DNA of 64,000 nucleotides from Gnomoniopsis sp. IMI 355080. Its lineage: Eukaryota; Ascomycota; Sordariomycetes; Diaporthales; Gnomoniaceae. Shown here one piece after another: positions 34,124 through 44,419 of this stretch. The stretch's first letter is position 1, and every line of letters starts with the position of its first letter. The position numbers and the translations under genes were made by a program. The notes under the pieces are model-generated. The model saw nothing but the letters and a program-made list of their open reading frames with translations, did not search any database and was not told where the DNA came from. Location of the stretch: positions 19,373 to 83,372 of the forward strand of contig JAPEVC010000167.1 in NCBI GenBank assembly GCA_027946555.1, given 5' to 3'.

Positions 34124-36224
34124 CTTTGCGGATGTTCTCTGGACTGAAATCTAGGGGAGAGAAAGCAGAAGAAAGGTCTGGAGGGTTGAGATGTTAGCTG
34201 TTTTTGAATTTGGAGAAGAGAAGGGTGTCTGTGTGGCGTGAGGTGTACCTACGCAGCTTCAATTGGCACCTGATGTTTGGAGGAAGCAGGTATGGGAAGG
34301 TAAACGGCCTTGGAGAGCTGAGGTCATACAGATTTCAGGTTGGAGTGAGCTGGGGGTCTGCGGACGGAGACCAATGACGGAATATCTCGGCTCCATATGG
34401 CTGACAAGCCAATAAGTCTTCATGCTTTGTTGGAGCAGTCTCTGACAGACCAAGGGGATAAGTTCCTGAAAGCATTTGTCTGGAATCTCTAACCAACACA
34501 AAGGTGTAGTACATAGTAGTTGGAAAGTAGTTATTTAGCTACTCATGGGGTTTGTTCCTTTGATCCTGGTTCTATTCCACATGCTACCTATGTACATAGT
34601 AGATATGGCAAGCAAATCATCAATGAGGAGAAGCGGGGTGATATCAACTTCTTTATCATGTTGATCTCATATCACGACATTATACTTTAGACAAAGCCTT
34701 GTTGAACAAGAAGCACTGCTTGTAGTAAATGTAACCATCAGAAGATTACCAAGTATCATGATATAGGCAACGCCTCTTATTGCTCACACAAGACGCTTTG
34801 CAGGATGTTCCTTCGGAAAGATCCATGATCGCTGTGATAAACCCACCAAGTGATCAGCCAACTAGAAACGACCAAAAGTGGAGTACAACTTATAAGGGAG
34901 AAGACTAAGACTCTACCTGGGAAGAATGCTCAAAAGACCAAGGGAGGAGACGATCTATAGATTTACAGTTGCGCTCTTATTATCTGCAAATTCGCATCCC
35001 TGGTATGTTCACAGGCACCGGGGGAAAAAAGTGAGGCTGTCTCACCGGTTGACAAGCGGCCGTTTCGCCCGGTTGCAAGCGCTGTGCGGCAAAACGAACA
35101 AGGGCCTTGTTTATTTTGCTGGACACGACTGGATGTTATTAACGCATGAACATGGGAGACTATGTTATGCGCCCTGGCAGGCTGGGAGCCTCCCAGGTAC
35201 CATCATGAGACTCTAGATAAATCCTGGGACTATGCCAGCCAAACGTGCCCTTCAAACTTAGTCTCTCAGCTTGCGTAGATGAATAAGATAATACAAAATA
35301 GTAAAATGTGTGGACTTTTAGAATTGTGGCTGCGTGCAGGTTGGGAACCGGACAGCATGGCGAGGCTCTTGCATTGTGAACCTTGGAGGTGCTGTCGCAA
35401 TGGTAGGCCAGTAGGGAAAGAACATTGAAGGGGCTACTGCACAGCACCTGTGCTTGCCGTGCTTCCAAAGTCAGGTGGCCCGTGCATGGCCCAGCAGAAG
35501 TGAAGCGCCCGCAGGTGCAGGTGTTGGGACCCCCCTTTCCTTCCCAGAGTTCAGGTGTCCAAGTATCGACTTCGACCTCCATCAATCGAAACCCACCCTA
35601 CAACCACCACACTTCATTTTGCGATTTTCCGCTTCACGCAATCAAGCACTCACCACTTCAATTTAACTTCGTTCCTTTCCATCAAGCAGGTAAGTTTGCA
35701 TTCGTCGTCGTCAACTACAGTCCTCCATTACCCCCTCAACCAAAACAGTCCCCACGGTGACATCCGGCTTGTCGCAAGGTGTGGCCAACACACACTGCTA
35801 TTGTCGTCATTGCCGTGGCTGACCCACGATACCCTCACCCTCTGCTGCCCCCAATTCACACGACAACTTTATATAATCACCTCGCGCCTGGCTCCCTAGA
35901 CTGCTGTCTGTGATGGTCCAGGCTGCTCAGCCCACTGGCATCCAGGAGGATCGCTGTGGTCGCCTACACACACAACCCCACTGTTGAGCGGGGAGCCTCC
36001 TTTTAGTCATGGAAGTCAGCCAGGCGCGACGATACTTCGGTCCCATGCCTCCGATAACGTGTCCAACACATTGATCTCATCCTATCCCATCCCCCGCATG
36101 ATCACAAATTATTTTAAACCCTTAGCGATCGTTCATTTACACCATTTCGTATCTGGTGCTGTTGCATTTCTACCGCGTCCCCTGCTAACCGACCTCGCCC
36201 TTACCAGACTACCAATCCGTCAAA
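34124..36224. other. Divergent intergenic region with the 14-3-3 leader
   Basis: About 2.1 kb separates the ATPase-inhibitor and 14-3-3 start codons. The right part is C/T-rich and contains a probable 5'-UTR intron at 35690-36207, annotated separately. Small frames at 34259-35899 have no recognisable features. Confidence 0.5.
35690..36207 (+). other. Probable 5'-UTR intron of the 14-3-3 gene (518 nt)
   Basis: A consensus donor GTAAGT follows a C/T-rich leader at 35690. A good acceptor (CTTACCAG) ends at 36207, 17 bp before the start codon, with a GCTAAC branch-like sequence about 20 nt upstream of it. Long leader introns are common in highly expressed fungal genes. This is splice-signal evidence only. 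Confidence 0.55.
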
Positions 36225-37301
36225 ATGGGCAACGAGGACGCCGTCTACCTGGCCAAGCTTGCCGAGCAGGCTGAGCGCTATGAGGGTACGTGATTCGAAC
36301 CCCGCTGTGCCGCACGCGCGAGCCAACGCGCTGATGCTGACTTCCTTTTGTCTGCCTACAGAGATGGTCGAGAACATGAAGATCGTCGCCGGCGAGGACC
36401 GCGACCTGACCGTCGAGGAGCGCAACCTGCTTTCTGTCGCCTACAAGAACGTCATTGGTGCCCGCCGTGCGTCTTGGCGCATCGTAACTTCGATCGAGCA
36501 GAAGGAGGAGTCTAAGGGAAACAGCACTCAGGTTGGCCTGATCAAGGAGTACCGCCAGAAGATCGAGGCAGAGCTTGCCAAGATCTGCGAGGACATTCTC
36601 GAGGTTCTCGATCAGCACCTCATTCCCTCCGCTAAGTCTGGCGAGTCAAAGGTGTTCTACCACAAGATGTGAGTTACCTATCCGCGCATCAAGGCACTCC
36701 GCGTAGGCGAGCGGACGCTGATCTAATACCACCGCAATAGGAAGGGTGACTACCACCGCTACCTGGCTGAGTTCGCCATTGGCGACAAGCGCAAGGACTC
36801 TGCCGACAAGTCTCTCGACGCCTACAAGGCCGCCACCGAGGTCGCTCAGACCGAGCTTCCTCCCACCCACCCCATCCGCCTGGGTCTCGCACTGAACTTC
36901 TCCGTCTTCTACTACGAGATTCTGAACGCCCCCGACCAGGCTTGCCACCTCGCCAAGCAGGCGTTCGACGACGCCATTGCCGGTGAGTTCAAACGCGATA
37001 CCACTCTTTACAATCGAAACTGCATGCTAATAGTGTCAATTACAGAGCTCGATACCCTGTCCGAGGAGAGCTACAAGGACTCGACTCTCATTATGCAGCT
37101 CCTGCGTGACAACCTGGTTAGTGCTTTCGGGTACATTCTCTTCTGTGGTTGTCGACTAACAATGCAAATTAGACCCTCTGGACTTCTTCCGATGCTGAGG
37201 CCGCCCCTGCCGCGTCTAACGCGCCCGCCGACGCTGCTCCTCCTGCCGAGGAGAAGGCTGCAGAGCCTGCTGCTGCTGAGGAGCCCAAGGCTGCCGAGTA
37301 A
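36225..37301 (+). CDS. 14-3-3 protein
   Basis: Five exons (36225-36285, 36362-36668, 36741-36982, 37046-37116, 37173-37301) encode 269 residues. Signature motifs are present: RNLLSVAYKNVIGARRASWR (first 14-3-3 signature), YYEILNAPDQACHLAKQAFDDAIA, and [27 protein letters not shown] (second signature). The Lys, Arg-Arg and Tyr positions that bind phosphoserine lie in those helices. The tail after WTSSDAE is Ala/Pro/Glu-rich (AADAAPPAEEK style), as in other fungal members such as yeast Bmh1/2 and Aspergillus ArtA. The dimer binds phosphorylated partners in signalling, metabolism and polarity. Introns are 58-76 nt, and each splits the gene at phases that restore family sequence. Confidence 0.97.
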
Positions 37302-37949
37302 AGCAAAACGCGTTCTCCTTCATCTGTCGTGACCGGACTGGTTTACTACATTGGTTGATCCCCCCCGGAGGAGTCATCGGAGTGCGGTTCTCGGAGGAAT
37401 CAATGGCAATGAGGCACGGTTTACTCAACACAAATACACAAAGACGCGACGGTTTGGCCGTCATCCACACCAGGGCTAATAGGCATTTGGAGTTGTTTCT
37501 CTACAAATTGCTTTCTATTTAGACCTTACCGCGGAAGGGGCTTTGATGATCGTCTGGACAATACACTGACTTTACTCTGCTGTTTTACACTCATGGTCTT
37601 TTTTTAATGAATTCCCTCGGGCGGCTCAGACTACATTAGATAGTCGCAGTTAGCTCTGAGAAAAATGGGTATATCCTGCGCGCAATATATCGCTCTACCG
37701 TCGTGTGTGAAGATTCTTGAATGTCAGCTGAAAACCGCTTGCCTCCGTGACTTTGCTCAAGGCGCCGTCTCGTATATCCACAAACGCAGCCTAGCCTGGT
37801 GCTCGAGCCTCCTGCATGTGCTCCGAGGTAGCACACGATCTAAAGTATCCCTGTCCGTGGAGCGTCCAGCCTGCCAGCTTAGATCTTCGCATGCGGCTCT
37901 CTCGCGCATGATGCTCGTGTTCATCTGACCAGTCGTCCAAAATTGTGTC
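37302..37949. other. Convergent intergenic region
   Basis: This is the 3' flank of 14-3-3 and of the DPH4 gene. A T-rich stretch at about 37598-37604 may belong to the 14-3-3 3' end. No gene is supported. Confidence 0.5.
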
Positions 37950-38672
37950 TCATCCTGGCTGCTGCTCCTTATCGACCCCAACTTCTGAAGCCCTACCGCT
38001 TTCTAGGCCCTCCCCGGTCAGGACCTCGCCTGTAGATCTAGTCTGGAGTTTATCCTGCACCTGGCCGATTTGCCCATGCAACCTTGATGTGGCGTCCTCT
38101 TCGTTGTCCTCGTCGTCGTCCTCCTCCTCCTCTACAACAGCAAAACAAACCCGCAGCCAGAGGCTGCAGTCTTGGCAGCCCACAATTAATTCTCCTAGAT
38201 CCCCAGCTTCCTCGAGGTCCGCCTCGACAAAGACGAAACCCCGTTCGTTGCCGCACCGGCAGGGCTTGAACCATGTCGTTTCTCCAGTAGCGGCTGAATC
38301 GTCTGACTCAAGGTCGTCGAGGTCAATGGTCTCAATGCCAGTCTGGAATGCTGATGGCGTAGAGGACGTGGAGTTTGTAGGTAGGTTTCGGAGGGAGATA
38401 TTATAGTCGGAGCGGAGTTTGGGAGAAGAAAGGGTTGTGTATGCAGTGGTGATTTGGTCAATTGTATATGTGGACTGAGATGAATTTGTGGTACTCGATG
38501 ATGATGACAGGGTCTTCAGTGAGGTGTTGGGCTTGGGGGCTTTGTCTGGGTGGTGCCGCAGGAGCGCCCGGTGATAGGCTTGTTTTAAGAGGGTAGGTAT
38601 TTGATCATCTTTAGATTCTTCTATGAGGGACGGTGGGACGGCCAGGACTTCGTAGTGTGATGGTTGTGACAT
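37950..38672 (-). CDS. dph4: Diphthamide biosynthesis protein 4 (J domain plus CSL zinc finger)
   Basis: A single exon encodes 240 residues. An N-terminal J domain has HYEVLAVPPSL and the Hsp70-stimulating HPD in RHHPDKA, followed by a Ser/Thr-rich insert and a final J helix (TIDQITTAYTTLSSPKLRSDYN). A CSL zinc finger follows with CRCG and GCQDCSLWLRV cysteine pairs, which bind zinc or iron. This pairing defines Dph4/Jjj3, which acts with Dph3 in electron supply to the first step of diphthamide synthesis on elongation factor 2. Beyond the finger there is an acidic extension of about 60 residues (VVEEEEDDDEDNEED then a polar tail) that goes beyond what I recall as the usual end of the family. 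Confidence 0.93.
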   Translation of the reverse strand: MSQPSHYEVLAVPPSLIEESKDDQIPTLLKQAYHRALLRHHPDKAPKPNTSLKTLSSSSSTTNSSQSTYTIDQITTAYTTLSSPKLRSDYNISLRNLPTNSTSSTPSAFQTGIETIDLDDLESDDSAATGETTWFKPCRCGNERGFVFVEADLEEAGDLGELIVGCQDCSLWLRVCFAVVEEEEDDDEDNEEDATSRLHGQIGQVQDKLQTRSTGEVLTGEGLESGRASEVGVDKEQQPG

Positions 38673-39136
38673 TCTGGCGGAATGTGGTGACAGTTACGCT
38701 TTGTTGTTGATAAGAGAGCTCTTAGCTGAGATGAGAATTTTCCATCGTTGGCGATGATTGAGCTACGCGGAAATGAGTCACGTGCTAGAATGATTCTGGG
38801 AGTCCGAACACATCCCATCTCAGGTATATATATATATGCATGCTCCTGGAAACACATATCGCCAAGGAGGACCGGAAAAGTGTGGGCGTGGACGAGTGGA
38901 ACTGCTCTGCGTCTCAATGTATTCCCAAGGGCAAGTTGAGATCGCAGGGGCTTCTCATGAGCCTTAGGCTCGGCGCTTTTCACGTGTCAACACCGGCAGG
39001 ATTTGAAGTTGGGCGAGTTTATCCCAGTACGTATTCGAATCTATGTGGAGAGGCAAGAAGGCATCTTGGGTATTCGTGTTCAGATTGGACAAATATATGT
39101 ACAGCAGATGATACGCCATTATGAATATGGAGACCC
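38673..39136. other. Intergenic region, DPH4 promoter
   Basis: It lies upstream of DPH4 and downstream of the mL59 gene. It contains a composite TGAGTCACGTG at 38774-38784, 102 bp before the DPH4 start codon, and a short TA repeat near 38826-38836. No gene is supported. Confidence 0.5.
38774..38784. promoter_or_regulatory. Overlapping AP-1/Gcn4-type and E-box sites upstream of DPH4
   Basis: TGAGTCA (38774-38780, reverse complement of TGACTCA) overlaps CACGTG (38779-38784). bZIP factors of the Gcn4/CPC1 class and bHLH factors recognise these cores in fungi. Position about 100 bp before the DPH4 ATG fits a promoter element. Confidence 0.4.
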
Positions 39137-39765
39137 TTATTTGGGCCATTTGGTCCAGTTCTTCCGACCAACCTGCGCAAATTGTTAGCCAGACTCCCAG
39201 CGGTCGATAGGTCTCGAAACTTACCGCTTTCCATTCTCTGATAAGTGCCGGCATCTTGAGCATAGCCTCTCTCCTCTTGTCCATCCTGCATTGTATAGTC
39301 AGCTTGGCTTGGCCTCTCTGCAAACTCTCCAACTGTACGGCCAACAAGGACGGGAACGTACTTTGCGCCCAACATCCTCTCGTGCTTATGTCCCTTGACT
39401 GTCTGTCCAACACCAGTACCCTTACCCCTCCATCCCAAAGCGACCTTCTTCGTCAGCTTGACCTCCGTCTTCTTCGACGAATGCGGCAGAAGATCCTCCA
39501 GGCCGTGCTGCTTTGCGAGCTTGATCAAATCCGCCTGTCGCCTGTTGCTATACACGGGGTTGTTCCAATTCCCTGTCACATGGTGCTTTTGCGGCTTGAA
39601 AGGGTTTTTGGTGGAGAGCTGAAAGCTTGTCTGGTGAGCTTTAGCTTCCTCGGCGGACGAGAAGAGCTGTGTGGGAGGGTACCGCGCGAAGAAGCGCAGC
39701 AGGTTGGTGGGAAGGGCTTTCGCGAGCGCAATGTGTTTGCTCGCAGATGAGGATGTGGCGGCCAT
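39137..39765 (-). CDS. mrpl25: Mitochondrial large ribosomal subunit protein mL59 (MRPL25)
   Basis: Three exons (39765-39362, 39285-39225, 39172-39137) encode 166 residues. Family features are NPFKPQKHHVTGNWNNPVYS, the RRQADLIKLAKQHGLEDLLP helix, a basic GWRGKGTGVGQTVKGHKHERM segment, and the C-terminal MDKRREAMLKMPALIREWKA followed by GRKNWTKWPK. The reading frame in the first exon runs on through the intron to give a false C-terminus; the spliced form restores the family sequence, so I trust the three-exon model. The protein is fungal-specific and sits on the mitoribosomal large subunit. It is transcribed divergently from PRP28 with 365 bp between start codons. Confidence 0.9.
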
Positions 39766-40130
39766 GGTCGAATGTTGCGCCGCCCCTCCTGCCTCAGAGA
39801 ACTTCGGGGGTAGGATGGAAAAGTAGTGATGGTTTGCGGAGGAGGGCGAGCCGCGCTATGGCGCTCTATGCGGCTCAAAATTCGTGACGCTCTGGCAGGC
39901 AGACAACCTTGTATCTGATAAGAGCACGGGCTTAACGATAAGGAATTGCACTTGTCCGCGGCCGCGCTGAAGTCAGCCATCAAAGTGTAAGGTACTTTCA
40001 ACAAGTTATCTGCGATTTACTTCCGACTCTCTCGCCACTAATTTATGTCACCTTGATTCGTGACGCTCAGGCATTTGATATATTCTACGAAATCGACGCA
40101 CGTCAAAATACACACCCGCAACTCGTAAAC
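39766..40130. promoter_or_regulatory. Shared divergent promoter region, mL59 / PRP28
   Basis: A 365-bp gap separates two start codons facing away from each other, so the promoters must overlap or abut. No specific factor site was picked out with confidence. Confidence 0.45.
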
Positions 40131-42281
40131 ATGAATGGCGCTACGAAGAAGAAGGTCCCGTTGGACCTCGAGGAGTTGATTAGGAAAAAGAAAGAAGCAG
40201 ATGCCGCCGCCGCAAAACCACGATTCCTTACAAAAGCGCAGCGAGAGAAACTAGCTGCCCAGAAAGCAGCAGAGGAGAAAGCGCAAGAGGAAGAAAGAGA
40301 GCGCAAGAGGAAGGAGGATCTCGAGCAAGCCAAGAGAAAGTTCGCATCTGGCGCAAATCAAGGATCCTATAACTCCTCGTATCAGAACTCATACCAATCG
40401 AATGGAGGATCATCAGGAATCATACCAACCGGCCCGAAGGCCATGCGCCAAAACGGCGCGTCGAATGGACATTCCACCCCAGCAGACAAGGCTGGAAAAG
40501 AATCCTCAAAGAAGGCCGTGAACGGCAACGGGAAACGAAGCATGGAAGACGACGAAGCAGCGATTATCAAGCAAAGATATACCGGGCCAGAGGTCAACAA
40601 GAGCACATTCTCAGCATCGAAGAAAAGAAGGCGTACAACAGAAAAGAAGTTCAACTTCGAGTGGGACGCAGATGAAGACACCAGCAAGGACTACGACCCA
40701 GTGTATGCTCAACAATCATCCGGTATAATTGGTGCAGGGAGACTGGCTGGTTTTGGGGAGGAGGCGGAAATTGAGGCTGCTAAGCGGTTTGCACGCGGCA
40801 TCGAAGAGCGGGACCGCGAGAATGGAAGGCAGCGAGCCAAGGAGTATCTCGACCAATTCTACCGTGGACTGGAGCATCGCAAGAAGAACTCGCTTGGAAA
40901 GCACTGGTCCGACAAGAGTCTTGATGAGATGCGCGAGAGAGATTGGCGTATTTTCAAGGAGGATTTCGAAATTGCTACGAAGGGCGGCGGCATACCGAAT
41001 CCTATGCGAAACTGGGACGAGTCTGGCTTGCCGGCCAGACTAATGGAAGTTGTCCGTTCAGTCGGTTATGACGAGCCCACGCCAATTCAGAGAGCCGCCA
41101 TTCCAATTGCGTTACAGGCACGAGATTTGATCGGTGTGGCTCAGACAGGTTCCGGAAAGACAGCTTCGTTCCTCTTACCATTGCTGGTGTATATATCCGG
41201 TTTGCCGATGCTGGATGAGTACAACAAAGGTGACGGGCCCTACGCGCTAATTCTGGCTCCAACTCGTGAGCTGGCGCAGCAGATCGAGGCGGAGGCTAGG
41301 AAATTTGCAACACCGTTGGGATTCTCTTGTGTTAGTATTGTTGGTGGTCATTCCATCGAGGAACAGGCATTCGCCCTCAGAAATGGAGCTGAGATCGTTG
41401 TGGCTACGCCAGGTCGTCTTGTTGACTGTATCGAGAGGCGCCTCTTGGTGCTCCAGCAGTGTTGCTATATCATCATGGATGAAGCAGACAAGATGGTGCA
41501 GCTTGGTTTCGAAGATTCACTCAACAAGATTCTGGACGCCCTTCCTATCAACAATGAAAAGCCCGACACGGAAGAAGCAGAGGACTCTAAAGCGATGATG
41601 AAGTATCTCGGCAGCAACAACCGGTACAGACAGACCATGATGTACACGGCCACGATGCCTCCACCAGTCGAAAAGATTGCAAAGAAATACTTGCGCCGGC
41701 CAGCCATCGTGACCATCGGAAATGCAGGCGAAGCCGTTGACTCGGTAGAGCAGAGAGTGGAGTTTATCAACGGGGAGGACAAGCGCAAGAAGCGACTTGG
41801 CGAGATTCTCAACTCGGGCCAATTCCATTCACCCATCATTGTCTTCGTCAATATCAGACGCAATTGCGACACCGTGGCCCGCGATATCAAGCGGCTCGGC
41901 TACAGCACTGTCACGTTCCATGGTGGCAAGGACCAGAGCCAGCGAGAGGCGGCGCTCAAGTCGCTGCGTGATGGCGAGACAGACGTCCTGGTGGCTACGG
42001 ACGTGGCTGGCCGTGGTATTGATGTTCCGGATGTGTCACTTGTGGTGAACTTCAACATGGCGACGAACATCGACTCGTACACGCATCGTATTGGTCGTAC
42101 TGGTCGTGCGGGCAAGACTGGTGTGGCCATTACATTCCTGGGCAATGAGGACACGGATGTGATGTATGACTTGAAGCAGATCATCCAGAAGAGTAACATC
42201 TCTAAGTTACCGGATGAGCTCAAGCGGCACGAGGCTGCTCAGTCAAAACCTAACAAGGGCGGGAAGGCTATTGAGCATTAG
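40131..42281 (+). CDS. prp28: Pre-mRNA-splicing DEAD-box RNA helicase Prp28
   Basis: A single exon gives 716 residues from the ATG at 40131. The frame extends 26 codons upstream without an ATG. The N-terminal 250 residues are charged and include FNFEWDADEDTSKDYDPVY, a motif I associate with Prp28/DDX23. The helicase core shows RNWDESGLP, the Q motif EPTPIQ, AQTGSGKT (about residue 337), PTRELAQQIE, VATPGRL, DEAD (about 450), TAT in the SAT position followed by MPP, then VATDVAGRGIDVPD and HRIGRTGRAGK. The TATMPP form of motif III supports Prp28 over other DEAD proteins. Prp28 drives the swap of U1 for U6 at the 5' splice site. The intronless structure is notable for a splicing factor of this size. 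Confidence 0.95.
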   Translation: MNGATKKKVPLDLEELIRKKKEADAAAAKPRFLTKAQREKLAAQKAAEEKAQEEERERKRKEDLEQAKRKFASGANQGSYNSSYQNSYQSNGGSSGIIPTGPKAMRQNGASNGHSTPADKAGKESSKKAVNGNGKRSMEDDEAAIIKQRYTGPEVNKSTFSASKKRRRTTEKKFNFEWDADEDTSKDYDPVYAQQSSGIIGAGRLAGFGEEAEIEAAKRFARGIEERDRENGRQRAKEYLDQFYRGLEHRKKNSLGKHWSDKSLDEMRERDWRIFKEDFEIATKGGGIPNPMRNWDESGLPARLMEVVRSVGYDEPTPIQRAAIPIALQARDLIGVAQTGSGKTASFLLPLLVYISGLPMLDEYNKGDGPYALILAPTRELAQQIEAEARKFATPLGFSCVSIVGGHSIEEQAFALRNGAEIVVATPGRLVDCIERRLLVLQQCCYIIMDEADKMVQLGFEDSLNKILDALPINNEKPDTEEAEDSKAMMKYLGSNNRYRQTMMYTATMPPPVEKIAKKYLRRPAIVTIGNAGEAVDSVEQRVEFINGEDKRKKRLGEILNSGQFHSPIIVFVNIRRNCDTVARDIKRLGYSTVTFHGGKDQSQREAALKSLRDGETDVLVATDVAGRGIDVPDVSLVVNFNMATNIDSYTHRIGRTGRAGKTGVAITFLGNEDTDVMYDLKQIIQKSNISKLPDELKRHEAAQSKPNKGGKAIEH

Positions 42282-43361
42282 ATTGACAGATCAACCAACG
42301 CTTGTTCCCAATGCAAAACAAGTACCTCACGCGGGATTGTGCCTCTGTCTAAGCTTGTCAAGTAATCGAGGTCATCTCGTTGGGCACATGCGGTCCTGTG
42401 GGCCACAAACTCGAGTGATCAGCAATGTTTCTTTTTTTATTGTGGACATTTAGGTGCGCACAGCCAGCGCAAGCAGATTATGCGTCAGGTCCAACACGAG
42501 AGATTGCTGTGGTCGCTCCCATAAAACAGCGTATAACATTGTTGCTGTGTCTGCGAAGATCTGCATTAGTTCCCATCGAAATAATCAATCATAACTCCGA
42601 CAGTCGAGCTCCGAGCTGGCCGATATTGTACAGGAGAGAAAAGGTGTCAGGGGTTAACGCCCCACTACCGATCAGATAAAATTTTAGGTTTATCTGATCC
42701 GACCGGCTGGCTAGTCCCTAAAAATTATCCACTTCGTTGCCCTCCCAAGGCATTGTCACCGATCAACTCTGCCCCTCCTCGGCGCAAGCTTTGCGCGGTG
42801 GTATGAGTTTCTTGGTTGTGCCTGTCTTTTATTACGCAATGCTCCCTCCGGTCTCCTGCCAATCTACGGTCGACTCTGGTGGCGGCTGCTCTTGACAGGC
42901 TTGACGAGCGGTGACAAACAAAAGCTCGAGAAGAACCCAAGCCGAAGTCCTCCGGGCTCGCGCCAAATCCCTTCACGACCCCATCCCACCTGCGTGCGCT
43001 ATTACTAGGTCTCCTCCGCGCCCACATTTGCTGGGCACTGGTCTGGTCACATTCTCGTGTCTGGTCTTATATAACTTGCTCGCTCACCGCGCATGCGGCA
43101 AGCTGGGCTGGGCTTGTCACCCAGCTCGCCAAAGCTTTGTCTCTTGTCTTGTTTGTCGACTGGCGCCGTCGACCCACACAGACACTTTGTAACCTCAATT
43201 GCGCACACTGCGTAAATAGTGCCTACGTCTAATTCAATCCATTCCTGGAACAGTGGACAAATGCTCAAGCATTTGTCTGGGAATTATCACTACAAAACCA
43301 CTCACATCTCTTCGCTCGCGGAGCCTGTCTACGCACCGTGCCACCTTCGTGACTCGTCATC
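42282..43361. other. Intergenic region, carrier-gene promoter
   Basis: About 1.1 kb between PRP28 and the ornithine carrier gene, both on the plus strand. Short frames at 42425-43192 have no family resemblance. No RNA gene or repeat is visible. Confidence 0.5.
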
Positions 43362-44419
43362 ATGGTGACCTCTGATCTCGCATTGAATACTCCCCGTCCA
43401 ACGACTATACAAAGTCCTCTCGACGCCAGACAACGAACAGCAGTCATGGAGTCCCTGGAAGATATTCTCTACGGATCGGTATGTCATTATACTATGTCGT
43501 GACTCATTTCAAATCATACACTGACCGCTCTTCACAGGTCGCTGGGATAGTAGGCAAATATATCGAATATCCCTTCGACACGGTCAAAGTTCGGCTTCAA
43601 TCGCAACCAGATCACCTCCCGCTTCGCTACACCGGACCTCTGGACTGCTTCCGCCAGTCCATACGAGCCGACGGTCTACTAGGACTCTACCGCGGCATCA
43701 GCGCCCCCCTGGTCGGTGCAGCCTTGGAAAACAGCAGCCTCTTCTTCTTTGAGCGCATGGGGCGGGAGACACTTTTCAAGACGGGCTTTTGTGCGCGTGA
43801 CAGCCCCATGCCCCTTCCTGCTCTGTGGTTCACGGGCGCCTTCTCAGGCATGTTCACGTCCTTCGTCCTCACGCCCATTGAGCTCGTCAAATGCAGGATA
43901 CAAGTACCCGCAGAGGCAGGAGTCGCGGCACTGCGGCCGATGGCGGTGATCAAGGACATTTTCCGACACGAAGGGTTCATGGGCTTTTGGCATGGACAGC
44001 TGGGCACGCTGATCCGGGAGGCCGGCGGGTGTGCGGCGTGGTTCGGCAGCAAGGAGACGACGAGCAATTTCTTCATGAAACGTAATCTGGCCAAGGCGAA
44101 GTCACCAGCAGAGAGGGAGGCGACGCTAGCAAACCCGCTGCCTCTGTGGCAGCAAGCAGTGGCGGGAGCGTCCGCTGGCGTATCATACAATTTCCTCTTC
44201 TTCCCAGCCGACACTGTGAAGTCACGGATGCAGACGAGCCCGAGCGGAGCGGGCGTGGTGAAGAGCACATTTGCTGGCGAGTCGGTTGCGCTGTGGCGCC
44301 AGGCTGGGCTCAAGGGGTTTTACAGAGGCTGTGGCATAACGTGCTTGCGGTCCGCCCCGAGCTCGGCTTTCATTTTCATGGTTTTTGATGGATTGAAGAA
44401 GTATGTGCCGCTTGCATGA
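43362..44419 (+). CDS. arg-13: Mitochondrial ornithine carrier (arg-13/Ort1 type)
   Basis: Two exons (43362-43478, 43538-44419) encode 332 residues. Three mitochondrial-carrier repeats are visible through their signatures EYPFDTVKVRLQ, LTPIELVKCRIQ and FFPADTVKSRMQ, each starting a helix pair. Repeat ends carry GLYRGI, GFWHGQLG and GFYRGC. The contact-site residues and the sequence order resemble the ornithine/arginine carriers Ort1, ARG-13 and AmcA, which exchange ornithine for protons or citrulline across the inner membrane. Two in-frame ATGs exist, at 43362 and at 43446; the second (MESLEDILYGS) is closer to the usual carrier N-terminus, so the first 28 residues are optional. A TGACTCA lies inside intron 1. 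A different substrate within the basic amino acid carriers is possible. Confidence 0.88.
43500..43506. promoter_or_regulatory. TGACTCA (Gcn4/CPC1-type) site in intron 1 of the ornithine carrier gene
   Basis: A perfect TGACTCA lies in the first intron, 138 bp after the first ATG. CPC1/Gcn4 binds this core to induce amino-acid biosynthesis genes, and arginine-pathway genes are known targets. Its intronic position is unusual, so function is only inferred. Confidence 0.4.

Noticed and set aside
36281..36310. Minus-strand GGGGTTCGAATC resembling a tRNA B box
   Set aside because: The T stem does not pair well and no A box or acceptor stem can be drawn. It is inside an intron of the 14-3-3 gene.
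38964..39413. Alternative frame through the 3' half of the mL59 gene
   Set aside because: Only its MDKRREAMLKMPALIREWKA part is coding, and splicing places that segment in the mL59 protein.
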